64,000 nt of DNA from assembly GCA_026390815.1 (NCBI GenBank), contig JAPLFH010000046.1, positions 62,001 to 126,000 of the forward strand, given 5' to 3'. This stretch comes from Ignavibacteriales bacterium (GTDB taxonomy: Bacteria > Bacteroidota > Ignavibacteria > Ignavibacteriales > SURF-24). Within the stretch, counting starts at the first letter, position 1. The number at the start of each line of letters is the position of its first letter. Positions 45,612-54,611 of this stretch are shown here, one piece after another. A model generated the notes under the pieces. The model ran no database searches. It worked only from the letters and a program-made list of their open reading frames with translations, and had not been told where the DNA came from. The position numbers and the translations under genes are program-made.

Positions 45612-48539
45612 TTACTTCAAACTAAACTGTTGCAAAATATTTAAGAGAAGAGTTCCATCAATTAAAGTTAATAATTGCTGGTTTAATCCAATTAGCTTTT
45701 TACAATCAGATTTAAAGCTGCCAAAAGTAATGATAAAGGATTTTGAAATTTTTACCTGATCAGAAAAAGTATTTAAAAATTTATTAATTGTTTCCAAATT
45801 AGTATACTGTGCGCTGGTTAGTAAAACTAAAATATTTTGTTCGTTGTTGTTAACCATTTTTGAGCCTAATACAACTTCATCCTTAGAATTTTCATCGTAC
45901 ATCAAGATTTTTGTGTTATTAAATCCAAGTTTAACCAGGATTTTTTTTGCTGCCTCTCTTAACTCATTCTGATTATATTTATGTATCTCAGTGTTAACAT
46001 TAATAATTGTATCTTCTACTTTTTGCTCACTGATTAGCTCAGCTTTAATATCAAACAATACTAACCATTCTTCTACGGAAATAAATTCCGCAACAGTCGA
46101 TGGTGAAAAATTATAAAATATATTTTTATGGAAAAGACCTTTCTCAGATAATTTTGAATAGATTTTTTCTTCGATTGTATTTTCAGTCCAGTAAGAATAA
46201 ATATTTATTGTTTTTTTGATATTACCGAAATCAATCTTATCCTCAAGTTGCCAAACAGAATTAGGGTTCCACCAATGATCAAAATGTATGATTGTTGAGA
46301 AATTTCCGAGATTTATTTTTTTCTGTACGGCTTTAACATCAGCTAAAAATATTTGAGCTTTATTATCTCTAAAATCATTTACTGATTTTTCAAGTTCCGC
46401 TTCCAGCATTCCTGTTTTGTATATAACAAAGTCCAGGTTATGGGTTGTAAATAATTTCTTTAACCGGTCTAAACCAAGTTTTTCATATTGGGAAAAAACA
46501 ACAACTTTATCTTTACTTGATTGAATGAATTCCAAAATTTCTTTTGCTTTACTGGCTTCAAATTCTGTTGATGCAAAATTGCAAATTTGCATTAATTGAT
46601 GAAGTAAACTAAATATTTGTGGTCGAACAATGTAATAGTTTCCTCTTTCAATAGTTGAATAAATTGTTAATTCTCCTTCCTGAATTATTGCATCATACTC
46701 CTTAACCTGCTCCTCGCACATTTTAAACCACTTATTATGGTAAATTCTATCTGGAAGTTCAGCAGTTTGCCCATCCATTGTTCTTGATAATTTTACGGAA
46801 GATAATATATTATTCCATTCAAAATCAGGAATGAGATTTCCAGTAAAATCATTGTACAACTCGCGAAGGTTAATTTCTAATTCAACCTTTCGTTCTTCCT
46901 TTAATAAACCTGAAAGGATCCACAGATATTTTGGTTTGTTCTTTTTAAATAATTTGTTTAGCAATGAAACAGCTCTAACATCCTGAAATTCATCAAGGAT
47001 CACGCAATCAATTTTATTAAGTAAATCCTTTGGAATAATTCCATTCTGATAATCATTAAAAAAAACAGAATAGCTTGTGATAATTATCTGGCTCTGGTTG
47101 AACCATATTTTTTTCCTTTTTGGTTCATCTTCTGGAATAATACAAGTTTTTAAATCCGGTGCCCAATTGCTAAAATGACCGTTCCATCCTTCCGGAATAC
47201 CTGAGACATTTGGCAGGTGTAAAATTCCAAATTCTGAATTTTTAGTAAGCACTAATACATTTTTGATCCGGTTCTTATTAAATAGGAAATTAATAGAATT
47301 AATAACTTGAACAGTCTTACCTAAACCATGTTCGTCGGCTAAGTAACAGAATGGATTATTAATTAAAAAGTCGATTCCTTCTTTCTGGAAAGCATGTAAG
47401 TTGTCAAACGTCTTGCTATCACTGTGAAAGTTCATTTTTTCCACTGGCGTTATTGTGGAGATATATTTTGTATCAGCTTCAATTATTTGCGGTTCTGGTA
47501 TTCTCAATTTCTGAAAATTAAAATTTTTAGTTTTAATAGATTTGGTAAGTTCTAATTTATTTAATCCCTTAATTTTTGCATTAAATGGAATTGCCCCTGA
47601 TAAATTTTTTGAAATATTTACAAAGGAAATTTCCTTTAGTGAAATATTTTTAATTTCATTCACCAGATTTCCCATCGGTACAAATGTGTTGGTGATTAAA
47701 TTAATATTATCTGATGGAGCTGATAATAAACTGAATTGTAAATTAGAAATATTCGTCTCAAATTTTTCTACGTTAAGCAGAGAAACGTCATAAGTATTGG
47801 AAGAAACAGGTAATAGATTGGAAGAAATTTCAGCATAGTAAAGAAAGAATTGAGAAATAATATGTTCATTAACAAGCTTAAAATCCTTTCCAGTAGGTAG
47901 AAGATTATTACAAACGAAATTTGGCTTAATGAAAAATTGTTCAATTAACTTATCTGCTTCAAAATCAATTTCTTTAATAAATTCCCATTTGCCAGGTTGA
48001 TAAATGTTTATAAAAATTTGTTCCTGAAAACTCCAACTTTTTTCAAAATAAATATTCTCAATTTCTCTGTAATAAAATAAGCGAAATGTTAATGAAACAG
48101 GTTCAACTATTTTAATTTGTTGGGTTGGAATATCTATTAAAAGAAAATTTGAAGCTGGTGAATATTGGAAAGTAATTTCCTTTTCCCGGGGAAACAAATT
48201 TTGAGAAACTTCAATATTCGATAAACTGAAAAAAATACGATTGGTTTTAGGTGTTTGGAAAAATCCATTTTTTGATTTTGTGGCTTTTACTCTTAACCAC
48301 TGTTCGAATTGTTTTCTTTCGATAAATCCTTTTGAGCCAAAATATGTAGTTCTTAACCGGATAACAGGAATAACAAAAGCTGTTTTAAAATATTCTTCCC
48401 AAACAATTTTTGTTGGCGAAATAGAAAATCCTTTTACGGAATTGGATGGTTTCTTCAGCCATCGTTTCCATTGCCAATCATCCGGCTTTTCAATTTTATT
48501 AATTGATTCGGCAACTTTAAGCCTTGCATTTTTCAGCAT
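45612..48539 (-). CDS. Divergent SNF2-like ATPase with Mrr-like C-terminal domain
   Basis: 975 aa. Residues 1-375 show no motif. The helicase core has ADEHGLGKT (402-409, close to SNF2 DEMGLGKT), LDEFQDVR (DEFQ at 516-519) and SGLLK in place of SGTP. The second RecA lobe has the SNF2-type FDHWWNP followed by QLEDKIDFGN (764-773), where family members carry an arginine-containing QxxxRxxRxGQ motif, so the arginine finger seems lost. Residues 860-970 resemble the C-terminal strand order of Mrr restriction domains (SKSFIITFGSF, LLTLIDGTLLL), but its catalytic QxK is not visible. Cotranscribed with the 176-aa gene upstream (5-nt gap). Role unknown, perhaps defence-related. Confidence 0.75.
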   Translation of the reverse strand: MLKNARLKVAESINKIEKPDDWQWKRWLKKPSNSVKGFSISPTKIVWEEYFKTAFVIPVIRLRTTYFGSKGFIERKQFEQWLRVKATKSKNGFFQTPKTNRIFFSLSNIEVSQNLFPREKEITFQYSPASNFLLIDIPTQQIKIVEPVSLTFRLFYYREIENIYFEKSWSFQEQIFINIYQPGKWEFIKEIDFEADKLIEQFFIKPNFVCNNLLPTGKDFKLVNEHIISQFFLYYAEISSNLLPVSSNTYDVSLLNVEKFETNISNLQFSLLSAPSDNINLITNTFVPMGNLVNEIKNISLKEISFVNISKNLSGAIPFNAKIKGLNKLELTKSIKTKNFNFQKLRIPEPQIIEADTKYISTITPVEKMNFHSDSKTFDNLHAFQKEGIDFLINNPFCYLADEHGLGKTVQVINSINFLFNKNRIKNVLVLTKNSEFGILHLPNVSGIPEGWNGHFSNWAPDLKTCIIPEDEPKRKKIWFNQSQIIITSYSVFFNDYQNGIIPKDLLNKIDCVILDEFQDVRAVSLLNKLFKKNKPKYLWILSGLLKEERKVELEINLRELYNDFTGNLIPDFEWNNILSSVKLSRTMDGQTAELPDRIYHNKWFKMCEEQVKEYDAIIQEGELTIYSTIERGNYYIVRPQIFSLLHQLMQICNFASTEFEASKAKEILEFIQSSKDKVVVFSQYEKLGLDRLKKLFTTHNLDFVIYKTGMLEAELEKSVNDFRDNKAQIFLADVKAVQKKINLGNFSTIIHFDHWWNPNSVWQLEDKIDFGNIKKTINIYSYWTENTIEEKIYSKLSEKGLFHKNIFYNFSPSTVAEFISVEEWLVLFDIKAELISEQKVEDTIINVNTEIHKYNQNELREAAKKILVKLGFNNTKILMYDENSKDEVVLGSKMVNNNEQNILVLLTSAQYTNLETINKFLNTFSDQVKISKSFIITFGSFKSDCKKLIGLNQQLLTLIDGTLLLNILQQFSLK

Positions 48540-48544
48540 TGCAT

Positions 48545-49075
48545 TTATTCATCAACTTTTTGTAAGTGAACCTGCTCGCATGCTGTTTTTAATCTGTCAA
48601 ATGGTTCTATCAAATTACGCGTAATGGAAATCTGGCTTAACCGTTCTACAATTTCCGGTAGTTCAGAAGCAAATTTTTTAGCAGTTTCAACATAAATTCC
48701 ATAATCGCCAGAAAGTTTGTTTTGTTCTTCACTTGATTTTTTACTTGGAGTATGATCTTCCTTTTCTTTGAACAATTTTATTGCACGAACACCTTGCTTG
48801 TTATTTATTCCAAGAAAAAGCGGATCTCTTACAAGAATCAAATCGAGATCATCTTTTATTGCTCCAAGCAGCGGAAGAGCAATCAGCTCAACCAGAATAT
48901 GTTCAAGAAGAACATCACCATATAACGTCTTCTGGAAGTTGGTTGGTTTTATCGGTGCAGTTACGCGGAATTCTAAAGGTTTAGTATCCGGATCAGTAAC
49001 AAGGATTGCTCCCATTACACCGGCGTTATCATCAAATGTATATGTTTCTAAGAATGCAATTCTTACAAGATCCAT
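48545..49075 (-). CDS. Unknown 176-aa protein paired with the SNF2-like ATPase
   Basis: 176 aa, soluble, acidic. N-terminus DLVRIAFLETYTFDDNAGVMGAILVTDPDTKPLEFRVT suggests an alpha/beta or beta-barrel fold; the last 70 residues look helical. No motif recognised. It is first in a two-gene minus-strand operon ahead of the SNF2-like gene, only 5 nt apart, so a shared complex is a reasonable guess. Confidence 0.7.
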   Translation of the reverse strand: MDLVRIAFLETYTFDDNAGVMGAILVTDPDTKPLEFRVTAPIKPTNFQKTLYGDVLLEHILVELIALPLLGAIKDDLDLILVRDPLFLGINNKQGVRAIKLFKEKEDHTPSKKSSEEQNKLSGDYGIYVETAKKFASELPEIVERLSQISITRNLIEPFDRLKTACEQVHLQKVDE

Positions 49076-49176
49076 TTTTATCTCCGAGTTGTTATTCTAT
49101 TATTACAGAATTATCGGGAAATTTCCAATTTAGTTGAATTTGTCTGAAAGGATGGAAAATGTAGAATGGTTGAGGG

Positions 49177-49264
49177 ATGATGGAGTTTTTTCTGTTTGAC
49201 GTCTGACGTTTGATGGATGAAAGTTGATGAAAGATGTATGATGGAGTTTTTCTGTCTGACGTTT
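49177..49264. repeat. Two copies of a TGATGGAG...TGACGTTT repeat
   Basis: ATGATGGAGTTTTT followed by CTG and TGACG-rich sequence occurs at about 49177-49212 and again at 49238-49264. The second copy lacks one TGACGTC step. The same TTTGACGTCTGAC pattern recurs at 50079-50109, on the far side of the 21-bp array. Confidence 0.55.
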
Positions 49265-49589
49265 CACTTTTTACAATTTAGGCACGGGATTGCTAATGTA
49301 GAATACAATAGAAAAAAGTTACCCTCTTATATAAATTTTTCTTGCTTTTGTAATTTGAAATTATTAACGTATTGCCAGTATTTAAGCGGGGAAACCCAGT
49401 TATATGAAATGGTTCATCTTTTCGTATTTTCCTTTCCTTTTGATGACGTCAAACTCACCTTATTCATACATACATTTTAATTTAGAATCCATTTTAATTT
49501 CATATAGATTTGTTCAGAATAAAATTATAAACGCACAAAAAAATATTTTTTTATGCAGAATAAATAAACACTACAGTTTTAAATAAGTA

Positions 49590-49904
49590 GTAACTGATAA
49601 TTATAAAATTGAAAATGGTTTTTGAAGAATTGAAATCGGTAATTAGAAGATGGAAATTGGAATTGAAAAGCCGGAGGTTGGTTTTTAAAGAGATGAAATT
49701 TGTAATTGGAAAACGACAATTGGTTTTTAAAGACCGGAAATCAGAAATTACTAAGTGGTTATTGGTAATTAAACAGATGAAACTGGTAATTAAAGAAATG
49801 AAACTGGTATTTAAAGAGAGGAAACTGGTAATTGGAAAGTGGAAAATGGTTTTTATGGATAAAAAATCAGTAATAATTAAATAACAGTTGGTTTTTGTTC
49901 GTTT
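49590..49904. repeat. Indel-free 21-bp tandem array, about 15 units
   Basis: Units start at 49590, 49611, 49632, 49653, 49674, 49695, 49716, 49737, 49758, 49779, 49800, 49821, 49842, 49863 and 49884. The shared pattern is GAAACTGGTAATTAAAG plus four variable bases, with the sixth to ninth bases TTGG or CTGG in most units. Copies differ at many positions, the outer ones most, but none has gained or lost a base. One plus-strand frame stays open through the units (heptads such as LVIKEMK, LVFKERK) and so does one minus-strand frame, because 21 is a multiple of three; no ribosome site was found for either. Confidence 0.85.
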
Positions 49905-50022
49905 TTTAACAAAACACTGCTTTCTTAATGAATTCATGATATAATTTTTCTATAAATGGAGTTTTTAGCTCAATTTGGCGGTTTCCTAAAATGATTTTCG
50001 AGGCTAGTGTGATGGCAAACCT

Positions 50023-50038
50023 TGCCTACCGGCAGGCA
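50023..50038. repeat. REP-like GC-rich palindrome
   Basis: TGCCTACCGGCAGGCA folds on itself with one mismatched central pair and continues as GGCGTGAGAC. It is GC-rich in AT-rich DNA. Similar palindromes are dispersed in many bacterial genomes (recall). A RAYT gene is present 13 kb downstream. Confidence 0.6.
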
Positions 50039-50184
50039 GGCGTGAGACAGTAATTATTGAATAACTGTTCGAATTTAACATTTGACGTCTGACATTTAAC
50101 GTTTGACGTGATAATAGAGAGTTTTTGGTTGCCCGCAGCTTAATAAACTAAATAGAACTAATAATATTATAAGGAGGACCTAAT

Positions 50185-50907
50185 ATGAACAAGCACGAAA
50201 GAAACAAGCTGGAAATGCTTGGCGTGGTTTGGAAATTTGGTGAAAGTGTGAAAGAATCTTTTACAGGCGTTCCTGCCATTATTAATGGTTTTGCTGATAT
50301 TGAAATGATCCATAAGGAAATTGGATTAAACGACAACGTGGTAAAAGAAGGAACTAAGGGAAAAGTTATTTCTAAAGACATTTCGCAGGACGAAATTATT
50401 TCCACAGGATTAGTATTTGCCGGTGCAATTTACGGATATGCAGCCGATAAAAATGATGCTGAGTTAATAACTTTTGCAGATATAAACAGCAAAACTTTTT
50501 TAAAACAGCGCGATTCGGAAATCCCTTTGTTTGTTGAAAAAATATTAGACAAAGCTGTTGAGCTTGGCAATGGACTTATTCCTTATGGAATAACCGAAGA
50601 AAAAAGAACGGCAGCCAAAGAAAAGTTAGATGATTATTTAGAGAAATTCGGAAGCGTTAGTATTGGCAAAGGGACCAAAAAATCTGCAAAGGAAACTATT
50701 GTAAATCTTTTAGATAAAGCTGATAAAAAAATTAAAGTATTAGATAAGCTGATGATTAGTTTTAAGGAAAGCAATCCCGAATTATATTCTAAGTATACAG
50801 CAGCACGTGTAATTTATGATAAAGGCGGGAGCCATAAGGCGGATGAACCGGAAACGCCAAAACCGGATGAACCGGAAACGCCAAAACCGGATGAACCGCA
50901 AAAATAA
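50185..50907 (+). CDS. Unknown cytosolic protein with Pro/Glu-rich repeat tail
   Basis: 240 aa, no signal peptide. Residues 1-80 are mixed alpha/beta, with a small hydrophobic stretch (STGLVFAGAIYGYAA); residues 100-210 are helical and Lys/Glu-rich. The last 25 residues repeat PDEPETPK, coded by 24-bp units at 50842 and 50866 plus a partial at 50890. The ribosome site AAGGAGG at 50171-50177 is strong. Neither family nor function is recognised; its position at the island border suggests an accessory gene. Confidence 0.75.
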   Translation: MNKHERNKLEMLGVVWKFGESVKESFTGVPAIINGFADIEMIHKEIGLNDNVVKEGTKGKVISKDISQDEIISTGLVFAGAIYGYAADKNDAELITFADINSKTFLKQRDSEIPLFVEKILDKAVELGNGLIPYGITEEKRTAAKEKLDDYLEKFGSVSIGKGTKKSAKETIVNLLDKADKKIKVLDKLMISFKESNPELYSKYTAARVIYDKGGSHKADEPETPKPDEPETPKPDEPQK

Positions 50908-51304
50908 ATAATTGAATTGCCGGGTAATGGTAAGAAGTAACTCAATTGGTAGCCGCAATCCCGCACTGCGGAACTACGGCTACCTATGTTAATATATTCC
51001 TGCGCGTCACCGAGCATGAGTATATCCGAGAACTAGTATTTCATGAATAAAAATACAATAAGAAGGGATTATAAATTATTTAAATACACTATTGTGAAAA
51101 TTAATTTATCAAATTTAAGTTAACGGACAGACTTATGATCCGTGACAAACAAGAAGCTACTATTTAACAAAATGGACGACTTGAGGAAGTATTTAATCAA
51201 AAAACTTTTTCTATAAATAAGTTGTGTGCAATGCTATGGCGATAGTGCAACTTTCACTCGTCATTTGTAAATTTGAACAGACTAATAAGACATAAGATAA
51301 TAAA
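50908..51304. other. Gene-free gap at the left border of the restriction island
   Basis: Holds the palindrome at 50948-50984, then AT-rich sequence without a supported gene. Very short open frames (for example near 51171) have no ribosome site. The promoter for the SIR2 remnant and hsdR should be in its right part; GTTG at about 51221 and CAAC at about 51248 could close a leader stem, weakly. Confidence 0.5.
50948..50984. repeat. 37-bp cruciform-capable palindrome
   Basis: Outer arms GGTAGCCG (50948-50955) and CGGCTACC (50977-50984) pair perfectly; five bases on each side do not pair; inner arms CCGCA (50961-50965) and TGCGG (50967-50971) pair around one base. It follows the end of the previous gene by 40 nt and may terminate it, although no T-run follows. 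It stands at the left border of the restriction island. Confidence 0.65.
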
Positions 51305-51499
51305 ATGGAACAACACCTGAACCGCTTTATTGATACATATACAAAGGCAATAAAAGAAAATAATGCAGCGATTTTTGCAGGTGCAGGACTTTCTATTCCA
51401 GCAGGGTTTGTGAATTGGAAAAATCTATTGAGAGACAGTGCAACCGCACTGATAAAAATCTGTATTTTGGACAAAGAAATAATTAATAGAATTTTATAA
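51305..51499 (+). pseudogene. Truncated SIR2-family gene (N-terminal 64 codons)
   Basis: [22 protein letters not shown] is the start of a SIR2-like NAD-binding domain of the kind found in bacterial defence proteins; it comes after a short helix as in full-length members. The frame continues for about 20 more codons and stops at 51497-51499. The rest of the SIR2 domain (several hundred residues) is missing. The stop TAA overlaps the hsdR ATG by one base, so the remnant may now serve as a translated leader of hsdR. Whether the peptide has a function is unknown. Confidence 0.75.
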
Positions 51500-54400
51500 T
51501 GACATTTAATGAAGATTCAAGAGTAAAAATACCTGCTATCGTGCATCTGACACGGTTGGGTTACTCCTATTTGCCAAAGGCAAAAATGACCAATCTTCAT
51601 GGCGACACAAACATTTTCATTGACCAGTTTAAAGCTGGGCTTTCTAAAATCAACGACAAGGAGTTCACCGACACCGAAATTGCTGCTTTCATTGCAGAAC
51701 TAAACATTCAACTTGTCAACAGCGACCTTGGCAAACGGTTCTACAAAAGTTTAACTGGAGATTTTCCTTGCAAGCTGATTGACCTTGACAATTTTGAAAA
51801 CAACATTTTCAATGTTGTTACCGAACTCACTTACAAAAACGAGGAAGAAGAATTTAGACCCGACATTACTTTGCTGATTAACGGAATGCCGTTGGCATTC
51901 GTTGAAGTAAAGAAGCCGAACAACAGGGAAGGAATTTTAGCGGAACGAAACCGAATAAATATTCGGTTCAAAAATCCGAAGTTCAATAAGTTCATGAACA
52001 TTACTCAGTTGTTGATTTTCTCCAACAATCAAGAGTATGACGAGGAAAGCATCACACCTATACAAGGTGCGTTTTACGCAACGCCTGACCCCGAACAGGT
52101 AAACTTCAATTGTTTCAGAGAAGAAGATAATTCCATCATTCGTAATTTGCCGATGGAAGATTTGGAAATTGAAAAACAAATTTTGTTGGACAACAACATT
52201 GTTTCAATTCTTGGAACAACAGAATACAACACAGCAAAAGAAAACAACTCCCCTACTAATCGTGTGCTGACTTCTTTGTTTAGCAAACCACGATTGAAAA
52301 TAATTTTGAAATACAGCTTTGCATATGTGAACACAGTTGTAAACAGCGTTCCGAAAATTGAGAAACACATCATGCGTTACCCTCAATTGTTTGCGACATT
52401 GGCGATTGAGAAAAAATTAAATCAGGGAATTAAGAAAGGAATCATTTGGCATACGCAGGGAAGCGGGAAAACCGCTTTGGCGTATTTCAATGTTAATTAT
52501 CTAAAAGACTATTATCAGAAGCAAAACATCATCGCAAAGTTCTATTTCATTGTTGACCGTTTGGATTTGGCAACACAAGCTAAAAACGAATTTGAAGCAC
52601 GAGGGCTGAAAGTTGAAATGATTAGTTCTAAAGATGATTTTGTAAAGAACATCACAACCGCTGGTGCAACCGCAAGTGGAATCGGTGCTCAAACAATTGC
52701 AGTAGTTAATATTCAGAAATTTTCAGACTATTCGATAGCAAAAGTTGCCGACTATAATTTGAATATTAAACGAATTTATTTTTTAGACGAGGTTCACAGA
52801 AGCTACAACCCTGAAGGAACTTTCTATGCAAAACTTGTCAATTCAGACAGAGACGCTATACACATCGGTTTATCTGGTACTCCTTTAATCTCAGGTGATT
52901 TCACAAGCAAAGAAATATTTGGTGATTATTTTCACAAATATTATTACAACAAATCCATTGCAGACGGTTACACTTTAAAGCTGATTCGAGAAGCTATTGA
53001 AACTAAATTCCATAATGAAGTAAAGGGTATTTTGGAATCAATCGAAACTCAGCAAGGAACACTTACTAAAAACGAAGTGTTTGCACATGAAAGATTTGTT
53101 GAGCCATTAGTTAATTACATCATTACCGATTTTAAGAAAAGCCGAGTAATACATAACGACCATTCAATTGGTGGAATGATTGTTTGTGATTCATCCGACC
53201 AAGCCAAAATGATTTTTGAGTATGTTCAGAAATACAACGACAAGCAAACCAGCATTCGCAAACTTGATCATGAACCAACATTAGAATACAATATAGCCGC
53301 TGAACCACAAGAAGCTTATATAAGCGGAGAAAATGCACCGATAACGGCTGCTTTGATTCTCCATGATGTGGACACGAAGCAAATAAGAAAAGACAATCAA
53401 ACAGATTTTAAGCAAGGCAAAATTGATTTGCTGATAGTTTACAATATGCTTCTAACTGGCTTTGATGCAAAGCGTTTGAAGAAAATGTATTTAACAAGAG
53501 TTGTTAGGGAACATAATCTTTTGCAAACACTTACAAGAGTAAATCGACCTTACAAAAGTTTTAAGTATGGTTATGTAGTTGACTTTGCCGACATCAGAAA
53601 AGAGTTTGACAAAACAAACAAAGAATATTTCAAAGAGTTGCAAGCCGAGTTAGGCGATGAAATAAAAGAATATTCAAACTTGTTTAAGTCAGCAGAAGAA
53701 ATTGATGCAGAGATTGCAGAGATAAAAGAGAAATTATTTCTCTACGATTTCACCAACATAGAGGAGTTTCAAAAAATTGTTAGTCAGATTACGAACAAGA
53801 AAGAAATTACCGAACTGAAAAAATGTTTGGAGAACCTCAAGAGTTTATACAACATCATCAAGATAATGGGTTACACCGATCTCCTGGAGAAATTCTCTTT
53901 TGACAAAGTGAATAAGTTGTATGCAGAAGTTTCAAATCGCATTGACATCATTAACCTGAAAGAAAATTTAGAGAACGCGTCAGACAACACAAATCTGCTG
54001 AACATTGCATTGGAAAAAATGCAATTCACTTTCCGTAAAATTGCGACACACGAATTACAGATTGCAGATAAATTTAGAAGCGAGTTGGAAAGAGCAAGAA
54101 AAGAACTGGAAGGAAACTTTGACAAGAAAGACCCGAGATTTATTTCACTGTTTGAAGAACTGAAACGATTATTCAAAAAGAAAAACATTGAGGAATTTGA
54201 TTCGGCTGAAATGGATGCAGCGATAAAAGATTTGAAAAACATTTACGAACAGGCAAACGCATTAAACAATAAAGATGCACTGCTTGCAGCCAAGTATGAA
54301 AACGATACCAAGTTTGCCAGGATTCACAAACGCATCAAAGAAAATAATCTGAATGTGCTGAACACCGATATTGCTTTGCATGAAGCACTGTTATTTATCA

Positions 54401-54585
54401 AACACAAAACCGATGCAACAGTGGTGAACAATCAGGCATTGTTAAACAATCAGGATTATTTTGCCGAAGCCACCAAGCGGACAATTATTGAAACACTTGA
54501 AGAAAAAGGAATCAGAGATTTGAATGTGGTTCGCTTTATCAATACAACATTAGTGAACGAATATTTTTTCCAAAGAGCAATATGA
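51499..54585 (+). CDS. hsdR: Type I restriction enzyme R subunit (EcoR124-like)
   Basis: 1028 aa, full length. N-terminal nuclease with PD-ExK: D122 (FRPDITLLI) and E136-x-K138 (FVEVKKP). Two RecA lobes follow: Walker A QGSGKT (320-325), DEVH (430-433), GLSGTPL and LLTGFDAKRLKKMYLTR with TLTRVNRPYK. A long helical C-terminus (residues 740-1028) binds the methylase complex. Translocates and cuts unmethylated DNA with HsdM and HsdS. ATG 51499 overlaps the SIR2 remnant stop. Codon use (more AAC, GAC, CAC) differs from the surrounding chromosome, consistent with transfer. Confidence 0.95.
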   Translation: MTFNEDSRVKIPAIVHLTRLGYSYLPKAKMTNLHGDTNIFIDQFKAGLSKINDKEFTDTEIAAFIAELNIQLVNSDLGKRFYKSLTGDFPCKLIDLDNFENNIFNVVTELTYKNEEEEFRPDITLLINGMPLAFVEVKKPNNREGILAERNRINIRFKNPKFNKFMNITQLLIFSNNQEYDEESITPIQGAFYATPDPEQVNFNCFREEDNSIIRNLPMEDLEIEKQILLDNNIVSILGTTEYNTAKENNSPTNRVLTSLFSKPRLKIILKYSFAYVNTVVNSVPKIEKHIMRYPQLFATLAIEKKLNQGIKKGIIWHTQGSGKTALAYFNVNYLKDYYQKQNIIAKFYFIVDRLDLATQAKNEFEARGLKVEMISSKDDFVKNITTAGATASGIGAQTIAVVNIQKFSDYSIAKVADYNLNIKRIYFLDEVHRSYNPEGTFYAKLVNSDRDAIHIGLSGTPLISGDFTSKEIFGDYFHKYYYNKSIADGYTLKLIREAIETKFHNEVKGILESIETQQGTLTKNEVFAHERFVEPLVNYIITDFKKSRVIHNDHSIGGMIVCDSSDQAKMIFEYVQKYNDKQTSIRKLDHEPTLEYNIAAEPQEAYISGENAPITAALILHDVDTKQIRKDNQTDFKQGKIDLLIVYNMLLTGFDAKRLKKMYLTRVVREHNLLQTLTRVNRPYKSFKYGYVVDFADIRKEFDKTNKEYFKELQAELGDEIKEYSNLFKSAEEIDAEIAEIKEKLFLYDFTNIEEFQKIVSQITNKKEITELKKCLENLKSLYNIIKIMGYTDLLEKFSFDKVNKLYAEVSNRIDIINLKENLENASDNTNLLNIALEKMQFTFRKIATHELQIADKFRSELERARKELEGNFDKKDPRFISLFEELKRLFKKKNIEEFDSAEMDAAIKDLKNIYEQANALNNKDALLAAKYENDTKFARIHKRIKENNLNVLNTDIALHEALLFIKHKTDATVVNNQALLNNQDYFAEATKRTIIETLEEKGIRDLNVVRFINTTLVNEYFFQRAI

Positions 54586-54611
54586 GAATTAACAGAAAAA
54601 TTTAAATCAAT

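Larger units (their letters stand above)
49076..50184. other. 1.1-kb gene-free repeat-rich region
   Basis: Between the SNF2 operon and the gene at 50185 there is no supported gene. It holds, in order: TGATGGAG/TGACGT repeats (49177-49264), a TGACGTCA palindrome (about 49443-49450), the 21-bp array (49590-49904), a REP-like palindrome (50023-50038) and another TGACGT cluster (50079-50109). It marks the change from housekeeping genes to the accessory island. Confidence 0.7.

Noticed and set aside
45365-45625. 86-codon frame beside the SNF2-like gene
   Set aside because: Runs into the opposite-strand gene and has composition typical of non-coding DNA.
49590-49904. CRISPR array
   Set aside because: Units are contiguous with no unique spacers and no cas genes are nearby.
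49551-49937. Open frames on both strands over the 21-bp array as genes
   Set aside because: Open frames follow from a unit length divisible by three; neither has a ribosome site or recognisable sequence. Kept as a repeat and mentioned as an alternative.
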